Assembly (NCBI GenBank): GCA_009785115.1
Contig: WQWY01000024.1
Location: 1 to 35,212, forward strand
Length of the DNA stretch: 35,212 nucleotides
Source: Micrococcales bacterium
GTDB taxonomy: Bacteria > Actinomycetota > Actinomycetes > Actinomycetales > Cellulomonadaceae
Direction of reading: 5' to 3'
The notes below the pieces were generated by a model. The model ran no database searches. It saw only the letters and a list, made by a program, of their open reading frames with translations, and had not been told where the DNA came from. This document shows positions 1-13,125 of the stretch, one piece after another. Each line of letters opens with the position of its first letter. Positions within the stretch are counted from its first letter, which is position 1. A program made the position numbers and the translations under genes.

Positions 1-274
1 GAGAAAACAAACTGGCCAAAACAACCACACCACCCCAAAAGAGCAGCGCAGTCGAATCGACACCAAAAACGGCATCGACCATCAATCTCGACACACTGTT
101 GAGTTCTCAAACAACACACGCACACTCGTCACCACCGGTTGACGGCAACTAGAGGGCTTGGGTCCTCACAGGGACTCAACGAAGCGACACGTCGCCCGCT
201 GAACCTTGTTCGGGTTGGTTCCGTCCGATCCGGGACTGGCCACCTTGCGGTGTCCGTTCCTCCCTGCGACGGCT
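1..274 (-). other. rRNA operon leader (upstream of a 16S gene outside the window)
   Basis: No gene lies here. Read on the minus strand, positions 115-91 contain TTTGAGAACTCAACAGTGTG, which closely matches the boxA/processing segment that precedes 16S rRNA in mycobacteria and other actinobacteria. The AT-richer stretch from 90 to 1 also fits a pre-16S leader. The 16S gene should begin shortly beyond position 1, outside the window. The start of the leader is set from the promoter at 281-309 and is an estimate. Confidence 0.72.
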
Positions 275-280
275 TGGAGT

Positions 281-309
281 ACATTACACGTCGGCTCCTG
301 CGGGCGCAA
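281..309 (-). promoter_or_regulatory. rRNA operon promoter
   Basis: On the minus strand there is a -35 box TTGCGC (309-304), a spacer of exactly 17 bp and a -10 box TAATGT (286-281), giving a start near 274. It lies 17 bases past the tyrS stop codon and reads towards the rRNA leader. The assignment combines the visible boxes with the boxA-like leader downstream. Confidence 0.65.
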
Positions 310-325
310 CTCCGCAGGTCAGAGG

Positions 326-1594
326 TCACACGGACGGTCCAGCGTCCACCACGGCGAGGGTCTTCCTCCCTCGACGCAGCACCGTCCACCGCCCTGCCAG
401 CTGGTGCTCATGAGCGAGGGTGGCGTCGGCATCCGCGACCCGTTCGTTGTTCACCGACAGCCCTCCCTCGGCCACCGCCCGGCGAGCAGCGGCCTTGGAG
501 TCCACCACGCCGCTGGCCGCGAACAGGTCGACCAGCCGGTCGCCCACCTGCCCAGGCACCGTCGGGAGCTCCGCGACAGCAGCGCCCAGGGTGGCGGCAT
601 CCAGATCGACCAGCGCGCCACGTCCGAACAGCGCCTGGCTCGCGGCGATCACCTGCTCGGTCGCCTCGTCCCCGTGCACCAGACGGGTCACGTCCTCAGC
701 GAGCGCACGTTGCGCCTGGCGTGCCTGTGGTCGTGTCGCCACCGCCTCGGCCAGCTCGTCGATCTGAGCACGGGTGCGGAAGGTGAACACCTTGAGCAGC
801 CCCACCACGTCGGCGTCGTCAGCGTTGAGCCAGAACTGGTAGAAGGCGTACGGAGAGGTCAGCCCCGGGTCCAGCCAGACCGTCCCGGACTCCGTCTTGC
901 CGAACTTGGTCCCGTCCGCCTTCGTGATGAGCGGCGTCGTCAGCGCGTGCGCCGCGACACCCTCGACCTTGCGGATCAGCTCCACCCCCGACAGCAGGTT
1001 CCCCCACTGGTCCGACCCGCCGGTCTGCATCCGCACCCCGTGGCGTCGGAACAGCTCCAGGAAGTCCATGCCCTGCAAGATCTGGTAGCTGAACTCGGTG
1101 AAACTGATCCCCTGCTCGCTCGCGAGCCTCCGGGCCACCGTGTCCTTGGCGAGCATGGTGCCCAGTCGGTAGTGCTTGCCGACGTCGCGCAAGAACGTGA
1201 TCGCCGACAGGTCTTGGGTCCAGTCCAGGTTGTTCACCATCGTGGCAGGGGCGGGGCCGTCGAAGCGCAGCAGCGGCGCGATCTGGCGGCGGATGTGCTC
1301 CACCCAGCCCGCCACGACCGACGGGTCGTTCAGGGTGCGCTCCCCCGCCATCTTCGGATCACCGATCAGCCCCGTCGCACCTCCGACCAGGGCAAACGGA
1401 CGGTGCCCGGCGTCTTGCAGACGACGAAGCGTGAGGATCTGCACCAGGTTGCCGATGTGCAGGCTGGGTGCGGTCGGGTCGAACCCGCAGTACACGGTGA
1501 CGGGCCCGGCTGCGAGCGCGGCCGCCAAGGCGTCACGGTCGGTGCTCTGGGCGATCAGGCCGCGCCAGTCCAGCTCGTCGAGGATCTCGGTCAC
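326..1594 (-). CDS. tyrS: Tyrosine--tRNA ligase
   Basis: This cytoplasmic class I aminoacyl-tRNA synthetase charges tRNA-Tyr. The 422-residue length is normal for bacterial TyrRS. The HIGH motif appears as PSLHIGN near residue 45, in the usual PTAPSLHIG context. The KMSKS loop is ADGTKFGKTESG near residue 230, the form usual in bacterial TyrRS. The last ~65 residues form an S4-like RNA-binding domain (from about VDSKAAARRAV). The GTG start at 1594 follows a good AAGGAG ribosome site (1607-1602). It is last in a minus-strand series after the glycosylase gene, 51 bases away, and sits directly upstream of the rRNA promoter, so translation genes are grouped here. Confidence 0.97.
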   Translation of the reverse strand: MTEILDELDWRGLIAQSTDRDALAAALAAGPVTVYCGFDPTAPSLHIGNLVQILTLRRLQDAGHRPFALVGGATGLIGDPKMAGERTLNDPSVVAGWVEHIRRQIAPLLRFDGPAPATMVNNLDWTQDLSAITFLRDVGKHYRLGTMLAKDTVARRLASEQGISFTEFSYQILQGMDFLELFRRHGVRMQTGGSDQWGNLLSGVELIRKVEGVAAHALTTPLITKADGTKFGKTESGTVWLDPGLTSPYAFYQFWLNADDADVVGLLKVFTFRTRAQIDELAEAVATRPQARQAQRALAEDVTRLVHGDEATEQVIAASQALFGRGALVDLDAATLGAAVAELPTVPGQVGDRLVDLFAASGVVDSKAAARRAVAEGGLSVNNERVADADATLAHEHQLAGRWTVLRRGRKTLAVVDAGPSV

Positions 1595-1645
1595 GTCAGC
1601 ACTCCTTCACCGGCCCGAGCGGCCGGAACATCAGCAAGAACAAAG

Positions 1646-2353
1646 TCAACGAAAGCAGGGACCACTCGTGCCGGCGTCGTCGTCCCCCGAGGGGACGCCT
1701 GTCGACGCCGGCGAGCGATACGCGTGCCGGTAGGCCGAGACCGTCGGCTCACCAGTCAGCCACAGGCGCCACGGATACCGCGTCGGGTCCGCGCCCGCAC
1801 CACCGACACCCACCCGAGGCCCGCTCTCTACGGATGCAGAACCAGGGCCAGGGCCGTGCAGGACGACGCGACCTCCGGGCTGGGTGACGTCCACCCCGTC
1901 GTCACCCAGGTCGAGCCCGAGGCAGACGGCCAGCCGCGCGGGCCCACGCGCCAGGTCCCGGGCGCTCGTGACCCGGCCTGCCGCCTCACGCCGCGCCCAG
2001 GCCAGATCGGCCCCGGACACCACCTCACCGGCCCGCAGCAGCACGGCGGCCGCCTCGCCGGCGGACTGTGCGACGACGTTGAGACAGTGGTGCAGGCCCA
2101 GGTGCCGGTACACGTACAACCGGCCCGCCTCGCCGAACATCGTGGCGTTGCGGGCGGTGCGGCCTCGGTAGCCGTGCGAGGCGGGGTCTTCCGTCCCGGC
2201 GTACGCCTCGACCTCGGTCAGCCGCACGGTGACCTCGCCCTCGTCCGTCGTCGTGGTCACGACGCGGCCGAGCAGGTCACGGGCCACCTCCAGCACGTCG
2301 CGGGAGTACCACGCACGGGCCAGAGCCTGGCCCGCGTCGGAGGTGGTGGTCAC
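1646..2353 (-). CDS. 3-methyladenine DNA glycosylase (MPG/AAG family)
   Basis: This base-excision repair enzyme removes alkylated purines from DNA. The 235-residue product fits the AAG family: TEVEAY carries the likely catalytic Glu, followed by RNATMFGEAGRLYVYRHLG and HHCLNVV, all typical of the fold's active-site wall. Starting at the GTG at 2353 gives a protein beginning VTTTSDAGQ. That GTG overlaps the TGA of the upstream kinase-like gene as GTGA, indicating translational coupling. An ATG at 2371 would add six residues and overlap the kinase gene more. The C-terminal ~20 residues (after the SAYRHAYR segment) are probably a disordered tail. Confidence 0.93.
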   Translation of the reverse strand: MTTTSDAGQALARAWYSRDVLEVARDLLGRVVTTTTDEGEVTVRLTEVEAYAGTEDPASHGYRGRTARNATMFGEAGRLYVYRHLGLHHCLNVVAQSAGEAAAVLLRAGEVVSGADLAWARREAAGRVTSARDLARGPARLAVCLGLDLGDDGVDVTQPGGRVVLHGPGPGSASVESGPRVGVGGAGADPTRYPWRLWLTGEPTVSAYRHAYRSPASTGVPSGDDDAGTSGPCFR

Positions 2354-2934
2354 GAGGGCATTCTGCCCCATGCGTCCACGCGGACGTCGGCGCGGGCCGC
2401 CGTGCCCTCGGCCGCGAAGTGACGCGCCTCGTCGTCCATCCAGGTCAGCCAGTGCTGACGAGCCCGCTCCCCGTCTCGGGCCAGACCTCGACGCAACCGC
2501 AGCTCCGCAGAGGCCTCGACCCAGACCAGGGCGGTCGTCAGCCCCGCCCCCGCCCGCCGACCTGAACCGCACCCCTCGATCACCAGGACAGAGGGCACCG
2601 GCACGTCGACCCAGCCGTCGAAGCGCTGGCTCTCCCAGTCGTAGCGCTGGTACCGGCCAGGCTCGCCTCGTCGCAACGGTTCGAGCACCTGGGCGGACAG
2701 ACGAGGCCACAGCGACCCCTCCAACCCCGACCAGCCCTCGTACAGGTCGTCCAGGTGGAGGACGGCCGTCCGGCCGGCCGTGGCCTCGTCGGCGTCCAAG
2801 CACGTGGCCAACCGCTGCGCGAACGTCGTCTTGCCCGACCCCGCCGGGCCGTCCACGCAGACCAGACGCACCGACCCGAGGCGCGCGGGACCAGCACGCA
2901 CCGCGTCAGCGGCCACCGCCACCGGGTCCGGCAT
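2350..2934 (-). CDS. Uridine-kinase-like P-loop NTPase
   Basis: The 194-residue protein has a clear Walker A motif, DGPAGSGKTTFA, near residue 30, then HLDDLYEGW, similar to the substrate-binding DDFY region of uridine kinases and related small-molecule kinases. The segment VLVIEGCGSG resembles the Walker B strand. The true substrate cannot be read from sequence; nucleoside or small-metabolite phosphorylation is an inference. The ATG at 2934 lies one base after the argH stop, and the 3' end overlaps the glycosylase start by GTGA, so it is embedded in the argG-argH transcript. Tail residues after ARHFAAEGTA look weakly conserved. Confidence 0.8.
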   Translation of the reverse strand: MPDPVAVAADAVRAGPARLGSVRLVCVDGPAGSGKTTFAQRLATCLDADEATAGRTAVLHLDDLYEGWSGLEGSLWPRLSAQVLEPLRRGEPGRYQRYDWESQRFDGWVDVPVPSVLVIEGCGSGRRAGAGLTTALVWVEASAELRLRRGLARDGERARQHWLTWMDDEARHFAAEGTAARADVRVDAWGRMPS

Positions 2935-2935
2935 G

Positions 2936-5603
<2,668 letters not shown>

Positions 5604-5656
5604 GGCGATGCTTCCTTCTTCTCGTGCTGGTGGTAGCGGTCAGGTCTGGTCGATGG

Positions 5657-6190
5657 TCAGGTCTCGGGCCGGGCGTCGCCAGCCAGGGCCACGAAGTGCG
5701 CGGCGAGGTCGGCACCAGCACCCGAGGGCATGGTCTCGGGCTCGCGGGCGACGACGAGCACCGTATCGTCTCCGGCGACCGTGCCGAGCACGCCAGGGAC
5801 GACGGAACGGTCGATCGCTGAGGCCAGGAACTGCGCGGCGCCGGGCGGGGTCCGCAGCACGACCAGCGGGCCGGACGCCTCGGCGGTGATCAGCAGCTCG
5901 TTGCACAACCGGGCCAGCTTGGCTGCCGCGAGCCCTGGGTCCCCTGCCTGCGGGTCGGGCCGTTCGCCTTCGTCAGGCACCGTGTAGGCCATGGTGCCGT
6001 CGGCGGTGCGCACCTTGCGCGCACGCAGCTCGACCAGGTCTCGCGACAAGGTGGCCTGAGTGACCTGGATGCCGTCGGCGGCCAGCAGGTCCGCGAGCTC
6101 GGTCTGCGAGCGCACCGGGGTGCTGGACACCAGCACCGAGATCCGTGCCTGGCGCGCCGCTTTGGTGACGGGCGCAGCAGGAACACTCAC
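5657..6190 (-). CDS. argR: Arginine repressor ArgR
   Basis: ArgR is the hexameric, arginine-responsive DNA-binding regulator of arg genes. The product (177 residues from GTG 6190) has the N-terminal winged helix-turn-helix ([20 protein letters not shown], then ATLSRDL) and a C-terminal oligomerisation/arginine-binding domain with [19 protein letters not shown] and the [12 protein letters not shown] strand. I prefer GTG 6190 because a block shared with the argC promoter stops exactly before it and places it seven bases after a -10 box. An ATG at 6196 would add two residues. Here argR is cut off from argF by an opposing ppx gene and has its own ARG box. Confidence 0.95.
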   Translation of the reverse strand: MSVPAAPVTKAARQARISVLVSSTPVRSQTELADLLAADGIQVTQATLSRDLVELRARKVRTADGTMAYTVPDEGERPDPQAGDPGLAAAKLARLCNELLITAEASGPLVVLRTPPGAAQFLASAIDRSVVPGVLGTVAGDDTVLVVAREPETMPSGAGADLAAHFVALAGDARPET

Positions 6191-6226
6191 GCGCATGAAC
6201 ATACACCATGATGCAAGTCGATACGT
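6191..6226 (-). promoter_or_regulatory. ARG box and argR promoter
   Basis: This 36-base block matches 12882-12917 upstream of argC at 34 of 36 positions. Read on the plus strand it contains CATGAAC and ATGCAAG, which match the two ends of the known ARG-box consensus (CATGAAT...TTCAAG type), here with a longer spacer. On the minus strand it contains a likely -10 box TATGTT (6203-6198), followed by seven bases and the argR GTG. ArgR binding and autoregulation are inferred from these matches. Confidence 0.72.
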
Positions 6227-6281
6227 TGACCCAGAGGGTGACCTCGAGCGGAGAGCGAGACATGTCGCCACGCGGGGGCGG

Positions 6282-6287
6282 TAACGT
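6282..6287 (+). promoter_or_regulatory. Candidate -10 box of the ppx gene
   Basis: TAACGT fits the TANNNT -10 pattern and ends seven bases before the ATG at 6295. This spacing would give a leaderless message. No convincing -35 box is visible. The site lies about 55 bases from the argR/ARG-box block, so ArgR could influence both directions. Confidence 0.4.
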
Positions 6288-6294
6288 GGCGATC

Positions 6295-7236
6295 ATGCGG
6301 CTCGGCGTGCTCGACATCGGTTCCAACACCGGGCATCTCCTCGTGGTCGATGCTCATGGCGGGGCGGCGCCGTTGCCGGCGTACTCGTTCAAGCAGCCCC
6401 TGCGGCTCGCCGAGCACCTCGACGAGACCGGGGCGGTCAGCCAGCACGGGATCGAGGCGCTGACCGGCTTCGTGCGCGAGGCGCTGCACGTCGCCGAGGA
6501 GAAGGGCTGCTCGGAGATCCTCGGCTTCGCCACCTCGGCGGTGCGCGACGCCAACAACACCGACGACGTGCTCGCGTCGGTCGCAGACCGCACCGGGGTG
6601 AGCATCGACGTCCTGAGCGGCGAGGACGAGGCGCGCCTGACCTTCCTGGCCGTGCGCCGCTGGTTCGGATGGTCCGCCGGACGTCTGGCGGTGTTCGACA
6701 TCGGCGGCGGCTCGCTGGAGATCGCCAGCGGGCGCGACGAGGCGCCGGACGTGGCGCAGTCGTTGCCGCTGGGTGCCGCCCGGCTCGCCAAGGTCTTCAT
6801 CGGCGGGGCTCCCGACGAGGAGACGCTGCGCCGGCTGCGCAGGCAGATCCGCGCCGACATCGCCCGCGACGCAGGGCACCTGATCCGGGCAGGCGCCCCC
6901 GACAAGGCGGTCGCCACCAGCAAGACCTTCCGCAGCCTCGCACGGATCTGCGGTGCGGCGCCCTCGGCGGAGGGCCCGCTGCGCCACCGCGTCCTGGCCC
7001 TGGACGTGCTGCGCGAACGGTTTCCGCAGATGGTCACGATGTCGCACGACCAGCTGCGCGCGCTCCCAGGAGTCAGCGCCAGTCGCGTCCACCAGATCGT
7101 TCCTGGCGCGCTCGTCGCCGAGGCCTGCATGGACATCTTCGACCTGCCGGCGCTCGAGATCTGCCCGTGGGCGCTGCGCGAGGGGGTCATCCTCGACCGG
7201 CTCGACCGCCTCAGCGTCCTGCAGACGGCCGAATGA
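6295..7236 (+). CDS. Ppx/GppA-family phosphatase
   Basis: This is a member of the actin/Hsp70-like fold family of exopolyphosphatases and pppGpp phosphohydrolases. The phosphate-1 loop is [14 protein letters not shown] near residue 5 and the phosphate-2 loop is [12 protein letters not shown] near residue 138. DANNTDDVL and [12 protein letters not shown] are typical of this family. At 313 residues it lacks the extra C-terminal domains of long GppA/Ppx enzymes, like the short mycobacterial Ppx proteins. It may therefore act on polyphosphate or (p)ppGpp; which one cannot be decided from sequence. It faces argF and is divergent from argR, interrupting the usual argF-argR adjacency. Confidence 0.9.
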   Translation: MRLGVLDIGSNTGHLLVVDAHGGAAPLPAYSFKQPLRLAEHLDETGAVSQHGIEALTGFVREALHVAEEKGCSEILGFATSAVRDANNTDDVLASVADRTGVSIDVLSGEDEARLTFLAVRRWFGWSAGRLAVFDIGGGSLEIASGRDEAPDVAQSLPLGAARLAKVFIGGAPDEETLRRLRRQIRADIARDAGHLIRAGAPDKAVATSKTFRSLARICGAAPSAEGPLRHRVLALDVLRERFPQMVTMSHDQLRALPGVSASRVHQIVPGALVAEACMDIFDLPALEICPWALREGVILDRLDRLSVLQTAE

Positions 7237-7261
7237 GCTAGCACCGAGCCAGCAGCACGAA

Positions 7262-7311
7262 CCGGCGAGACGGTTCTGGTGCCAGCGAGGCGGACGCCAC
7301 CGTCTCGCCGG
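7262..7311. terminator. Bidirectional terminator between ppx and argF
   Basis: A perfect 12-base inverted repeat, CCGGCGAGACGG (7262-7273) and CCGTCTCGCCGG (7300-7311), has a 26-base loop. It lies between the convergent ends of ppx and argF. A second palindrome, GAGACC-GG-GGTCTC, spans 7336-7349 over the argF stop. There is no T-run, as is common in high-GC actinobacteria. Confidence 0.7.
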
Positions 7312-7347
7312 CGTCGAGCCGTCTCGGTGGTGGTCGAGACCGGGGTC

Positions 7348-9571
<2,224 letters not shown>

Positions 9572-9575
<4 letters not shown>

Positions 9576-10636
9576 GGGCGGGTCTCCCGTCTCGAAGCGT
9601 GGCGTCCTGGGATCGGCTCGTGCTCGCTGCGCTGCTGGGCGAAGACCTGGTCGGCCAGGTACTGCCCGGCGACGACCGGCACCGCGGCACTCACCGAGCG
9701 CGTCGGCTGCTCGACGTCGGGGAACACCATGGTCCCGACGCCCTCGTCGGTGAACACCTCGACCAGGATCGAGTGCGGCGCCCGGCCGTCGATGACGTGA
9801 GCCCCAGGCACCCCGCCACGCACCGCGCGCAGGCACGCCTCCATCTTGGGTCGCATCCCAGAGTCCAGGCTGGGCAGCAGCTCGGCCAGCTCGGAGGCCC
9901 GGATCTGACGGACCAGCGACGAGCGGTCCGGCCATCGCTCGTACAGGCCCTCCACGTCGGTGAGCACCACCAGCTTGCGCGCACCGAGCGCGACAGCCAG
10001 CGCGGCGGCAGCGGAGTCGGCGTTGACGTTGAGCACCTGGGTGGGGTCGTCGAGGTCTGGCGCCACGGTGGACACCACGGGGATGCGGCCCGCGTCGAGC
10101 AGGTCGAGCACCGCACCGGGGTTGACCTGCACCACGTCGCCGACGAGCCCGACGTCCACCGGCTCGCCGTCCACCACGACCTCGCGGCGGCGCGCACCGA
10201 AGAGCCCGGCGTCCTCGCCCGAGAGGCCCACCGCGTGCGGGCCGTGAGCGTTGAGCAGGCCGACCAGATCACGGGAGACCTGTCCGGTGAGCACCATCCG
10301 GACCACGTCCATCGCCTCGGGCGTGGTCACCCGGAACCCGCCGCGGAACTCGCTGGGGATCTCCAGCCGGTCGAGCATCGCGCCGATCTGCGGGCCGCCG
10401 CCGTGCACGACGACCGGCCGCATGCCGACCTGGTGCAAGAACACCATGTCCTCGGCGAAGGCCCTCTTGAGGTCCTCGTCGATCATCGCGTTGCCGCCGT
10501 ACTTGACGACGACCAGGGAGCCCTTGAGCTGCTGGAGCCAGGGCAGCGCCTGGATCAGCACCTCGGCCTTCTGGTCGGGGCGCAGGTCCGTGCGCGTGTC
10601 GATGGAGCGGGTGTCGAGGTCGTCAGTACCGGTCAT
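9572..10636 (-). CDS. argB: Acetylglutamate kinase
   Basis: It phosphorylates N-acetylglutamate, usually the controlled step when arginine feeds back. Signatures are [11 protein letters not shown] (phosphate loop, near residue 43), HGGGPQIG and [10 protein letters not shown]. The ~40 residues before the kinase core ([19 protein letters not shown]) resemble the N-terminal helix of arginine-sensitive enzymes, so feedback inhibition is likely but inferred. At 354 residues the protein is longer than the usual ~300: about 45 residues follow the normal end (GVGTMVFPD), finishing in an Arg-rich tail. The ATG at 10636 overlaps the argJ stop as ATGA. Confidence 0.96.
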
Positions 10637-11793
10637 GTGGAGTACGCGCTGTTCTCGTGGACGTAGTCGTGGGTGAGGTCGTTGGTCCACACGGTGGCGG
10701 ACGCGGACCCGGCGTGCAGGTCGATCTCTACCGCGACCTCACGGGAGGCGGCCAGGTCGACCAGGTCGCGCGGCTCACCGACGCCTCCGGCCCGGCACAC
10801 CCGCACACCGTTGATGGAGACGTCCAGGGCGTCGGCGTCGAAGGGCGCGACGGCGACGGGGACCGTGCCGGCGGCGGCGAGCACCCGACCCCAGTTCGGG
10901 TCGTTGCCGAACACCGCGGCCTTGAACAGGTTGGAGCGGGTCACCGCGCGAGCCACCTCGACAGCAGCCTCCTCGTCGGAGGCGTTGACGACGGTGACGG
11001 CGATGTCGTGGCTGGCGCCCTCCGCATCAGCGACCAGCGCCCGGGCGAGCGCGGCGCACGCCTCGTGCACCGCGGCGTCGAACGCGCCCGGCTCTGGGAC
11101 GACCCCGGAGGCACCGGAGGCGAGCAGCAGCACCGTGTCGTTGGTGGACATGCAGCCGTCGGAGTCCACCCGGTCGAACGTCGCGCGGGTCGCCCGGCGC
11201 AACGCCGCGTCCGCGGTGTCCTGGTCGACGTCGGCGTCGGTGGTGAGCACGACGAGCATGGTGGCCAGGCCTGGGGCGAGCATGCCCGCACCCTTGGCCA
11301 TCCCGCCGACGCACCAGCCGTCGCGGTCCACGATGACCTGCTTGGTCACGGTGTCGGTGGTCATGATCGCTGTCGCGGCGGCCTCGCCGTCGCCGTCGAG
11401 CACCGTCACGGCCAGGTCGACCCCAGCGAGCAGGCGGTCCATCACGAGCCTCTCACCGATCAGGCCGGTCGAGCAGACCAGCACGTCAGCGGGTGCGGCA
11501 TCCAACGCGACGGCGACATGCTCGGCGGTGCGGCGCGTGTCGGCAAGACCCTCGGGGCCGGTGCAGGCGTTGGCGCCACCGGAGTTGAGCACGACGGCGC
11601 GGGCGGTCCCGTCCGCCACAGCCTGGCGCGACCACACCACCGGTGCGGCGACCACCCGGTTGGTGGTGAACACGCCGGCCGCCACCTGCCGGGGGCCGTC
11701 GTTGACGACCAGGGCCAGGTCAGGCAGGCCAGAGGCCTTGAGCCCTGCGGCGACCCCTGCGGCACGGAAGCCGGCGGGTGTCGTGACGCTCAT
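10633..11793 (-). CDS. argJ: Glutamate N-acetyltransferase/ornithine acetyltransferase
   Basis: ArgJ recycles the acetyl group from acetylornithine to glutamate, making the pathway cyclic; many members can also use acetyl-CoA. The 386-residue precursor carries the self-cleavage site in [11 protein letters not shown], with cleavage expected between Ala177 and Thr178, the new N-terminal nucleophile. [11 protein letters not shown] and STGLIGERL are also typical. No argA or argE is seen nearby, consistent with ArgJ supplying both functions. The ATG at 11793 overlaps the argC stop as ATGA and has a GAAGGAG ribosome site inside argC. Confidence 0.97.
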   Translation of the reverse strand: MSVTTPAGFRAAGVAAGLKASGLPDLALVVNDGPRQVAAGVFTTNRVVAAPVVWSRQAVADGTARAVVLNSGGANACTGPEGLADTRRTAEHVAVALDAAPADVLVCSTGLIGERLVMDRLLAGVDLAVTVLDGDGEAAATAIMTTDTVTKQVIVDRDGWCVGGMAKGAGMLAPGLATMLVVLTTDADVDQDTADAALRRATRATFDRVDSDGCMSTNDTVLLLASGASGVVPEPGAFDAAVHEACAALARALVADAEGASHDIAVTVVNASDEEAAVEVARAVTRSNLFKAAVFGNDPNWGRVLAAAGTVPVAVAPFDADALDVSINGVRVCRAGGVGEPRDLVDLAASREVAVEIDLHAGSASATVWTNDLTHDYVHENSAYST

Positions 11794-12881
11794 GGAGCGA
11801 CTCCTTCGCTGAGGAGACCGATGGTCTCGGGGATGCCGAGGGCGAGGTTCATCGACTGCAGCGCTGCCCCGGCGGTGCCCTTGACCAGGTTGTCGATCGC
11901 GGTGACGGTGACCAGGCGGCCGGCCTTGGCGTCGACGGCCACCTGGATCAGCGTCGTGTTCGCGCCGGTCACCATGGCCGTGGTCGGCCACTGGTCGTCG
12001 GGCAGCACCTCGATGAAAGGCTCGTCGGCGTAGGCGGCCCGGAACACCTCTCGGGCCTGGGCGGTGCTCACCCCCGGGGCGACGGGGGCGGTCACGGTGG
12101 CGAGGATGCCCCGCGACATGGGCACCAGCACAGGGGTGAAGGAGAGGCGTACCTGCCCGGCGCCGGCGGTGCGCAGGTTCTGCGCGATCTCGGGGACGTG
12201 CCGGTGGGTGCCTCCGACCGCGTAGGGGGCTGCCGACCCCAAGGCCTCGGCGGCCTGGAGGTGCGGCATGGGCGCCTTGCCCGCGCCGGAGTAGCCCACG
12301 GCGAGCACCGCGACCAGGTCGCCGGTGTCGACGATCCCCGCCGTGACGCCAGGCTGCAGGCCGAGCGTCACCGCTGTGGCGTTGCACCCTGGGACGGCGA
12401 TCCGGTCGGCGGCGGCCAGCAGCTCCCGCTGGGTGGCGGGGGCTCTGTCGCTCGGCTCGGAGCCGTCGCCAGGCTCGGCGGCACGGACCAGCTCAGGCAT
12501 CCCGTAGGTCCACGTGCCGGCGTGCTCGGTGCCGTAGTAGGCACACCAGTCGTCAGGGTCGACCAACCGGTGGTCGGCACCCAGGTCGATCACGAGGGCC
12601 CCAGCCCCGGACTGCTCCAGCTGAGCCGCGACCGCTCCGCTGGCTCCGTGCGGCAGGGCGAGCACGACGACGTCGTGACCGCTCAGGGCGTCGACGTCGG
12701 TGGCCACCAGCTCGCGGTCGGCGAGGCCGCGCAGGTGAGGGTGGTGCTGGCCCAGTCGTGTGCCGGCGCTCGCGTTGGCCGTCAACGCCCCCACGCTGAC
12801 CTGCGGGTGGGCAGCCAGGAGGCGCAGCATCTCTCCCCCGGCGTATCCCGAGGCCCCTGCCACCGCCACCGTGACCGTCAT
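11790..12881 (-). CDS. argC: N-acetyl-gamma-glutamyl-phosphate reductase
   Basis: It reduces N-acetylglutamyl phosphate to the semialdehyde with NADPH. The 363-residue product starts with a Rossmann motif [14 protein letters not shown] and has the catalytic Cys in IAVPGCNAT (residue 166). LGADHRL and GYSGAGK also fit. An acidic, low-conservation insert ([13 protein letters not shown], about residues 136-148) precedes the catalytic loop. I place the start at ATG 12881, directly after the block shared with argR; an ATG at 12887 would add two residues. It is the first gene of the argCJBDF unit. Confidence 0.96.
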   Translation of the reverse strand: MTVTVAVAGASGYAGGEMLRLLAAHPQVSVGALTANASAGTRLGQHHPHLRGLADRELVATDVDALSGHDVVVLALPHGASGAVAAQLEQSGAGALVIDLGADHRLVDPDDWCAYYGTEHAGTWTYGMPELVRAAEPGDGSEPSDRAPATQRELLAAADRIAVPGCNATAVTLGLQPGVTAGIVDTGDLVAVLAVGYSGAGKAPMPHLQAAEALGSAAPYAVGGTHRHVPEIAQNLRTAGAGQVRLSFTPVLVPMSRGILATVTAPVAPGVSTAQAREVFRAAYADEPFIEVLPDDQWPTTAMVTGANTTLIQVAVDAKAGRLVTVTAIDNLVKGTAGAALQSMNLALGIPETIGLLSEGVAP

Positions 12882-12917
12882 GCGCATGAACATACACGAT
12901 GATGCAAGTCAATACGT
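12882..12917 (-). promoter_or_regulatory. ARG box and argC promoter
   Basis: This block is identical to 6191-6226 except at two positions. It carries the half-sites CATGAAC and ATGCAAG (plus strand) and, on the minus strand, the -10 box TATGTT (12894-12889), seven bases before the argC ATG. The shared block ends exactly at the start codon, suggesting that operator, core promoter and start are one conserved unit. No strong -35 box is visible at the normal distance. Confidence 0.75.
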
Positions 12918-13033
12918 GTTCGCCGTGCCGCCACACCTCCCAGACAGCCGACCGGCACCGTCCGTCGCATGCCGCCTCGCCGCCCGCACCTGACGCATCG
13001 TGCGGTCAGCCTGAGGCCGCCCAGCAGGCGGGC

Positions 13034-13063
13034 GAGACGTGCTCGTGCGCCTCGAGGCGTCTC
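13034..13063. repeat. Stem-loop in the divergent argC/lipB region
   Basis: GAGACG (13034-13039) pairs with CGTCTC (13058-13063), then a T-G pair, one bulged G and CTCG/CGAG close a 7-base loop. This gives an approximately 11-bp hairpin. It looks like a terminator but lies upstream of both neighbouring genes, so its role is unclear. Confidence 0.5.
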
Positions 13064-13113
13064 ACGGACTGGTCACGACGGCTCCGTCGCGGAGCACCGA
13101 GCCGCGCTCGACG

Positions 13114-13119
13114 TACGGT
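13114..13119 (+). promoter_or_regulatory. Candidate -10 box of lipB
   Basis: TACGGT fits TANNNT and lies six bases before the lipB ATG, which would produce a leaderless or nearly leaderless message. No good -35 box is seen. No ribosome-binding site precedes the ATG, which supports this reading weakly. Confidence 0.4.
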
Positions 13120-13125
13120 TCCGGT

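Noticed and set aside
206..2422. 738-codon plus-strand open frame opposite tyrS and the glycosylase gene
   Set aside because: It is a GC-rich shadow of tyrS and mpg; the translation is Arg/His/Gln-rich with no family motif, and the opposite strand has clear conserved enzymes.
12907..12912. TTGACT as the -35 box of argC
   Set aside because: It lies only 12 bases from the -10 box TATGTT, too short for a normal sigma-70-type promoter, so it is not called.
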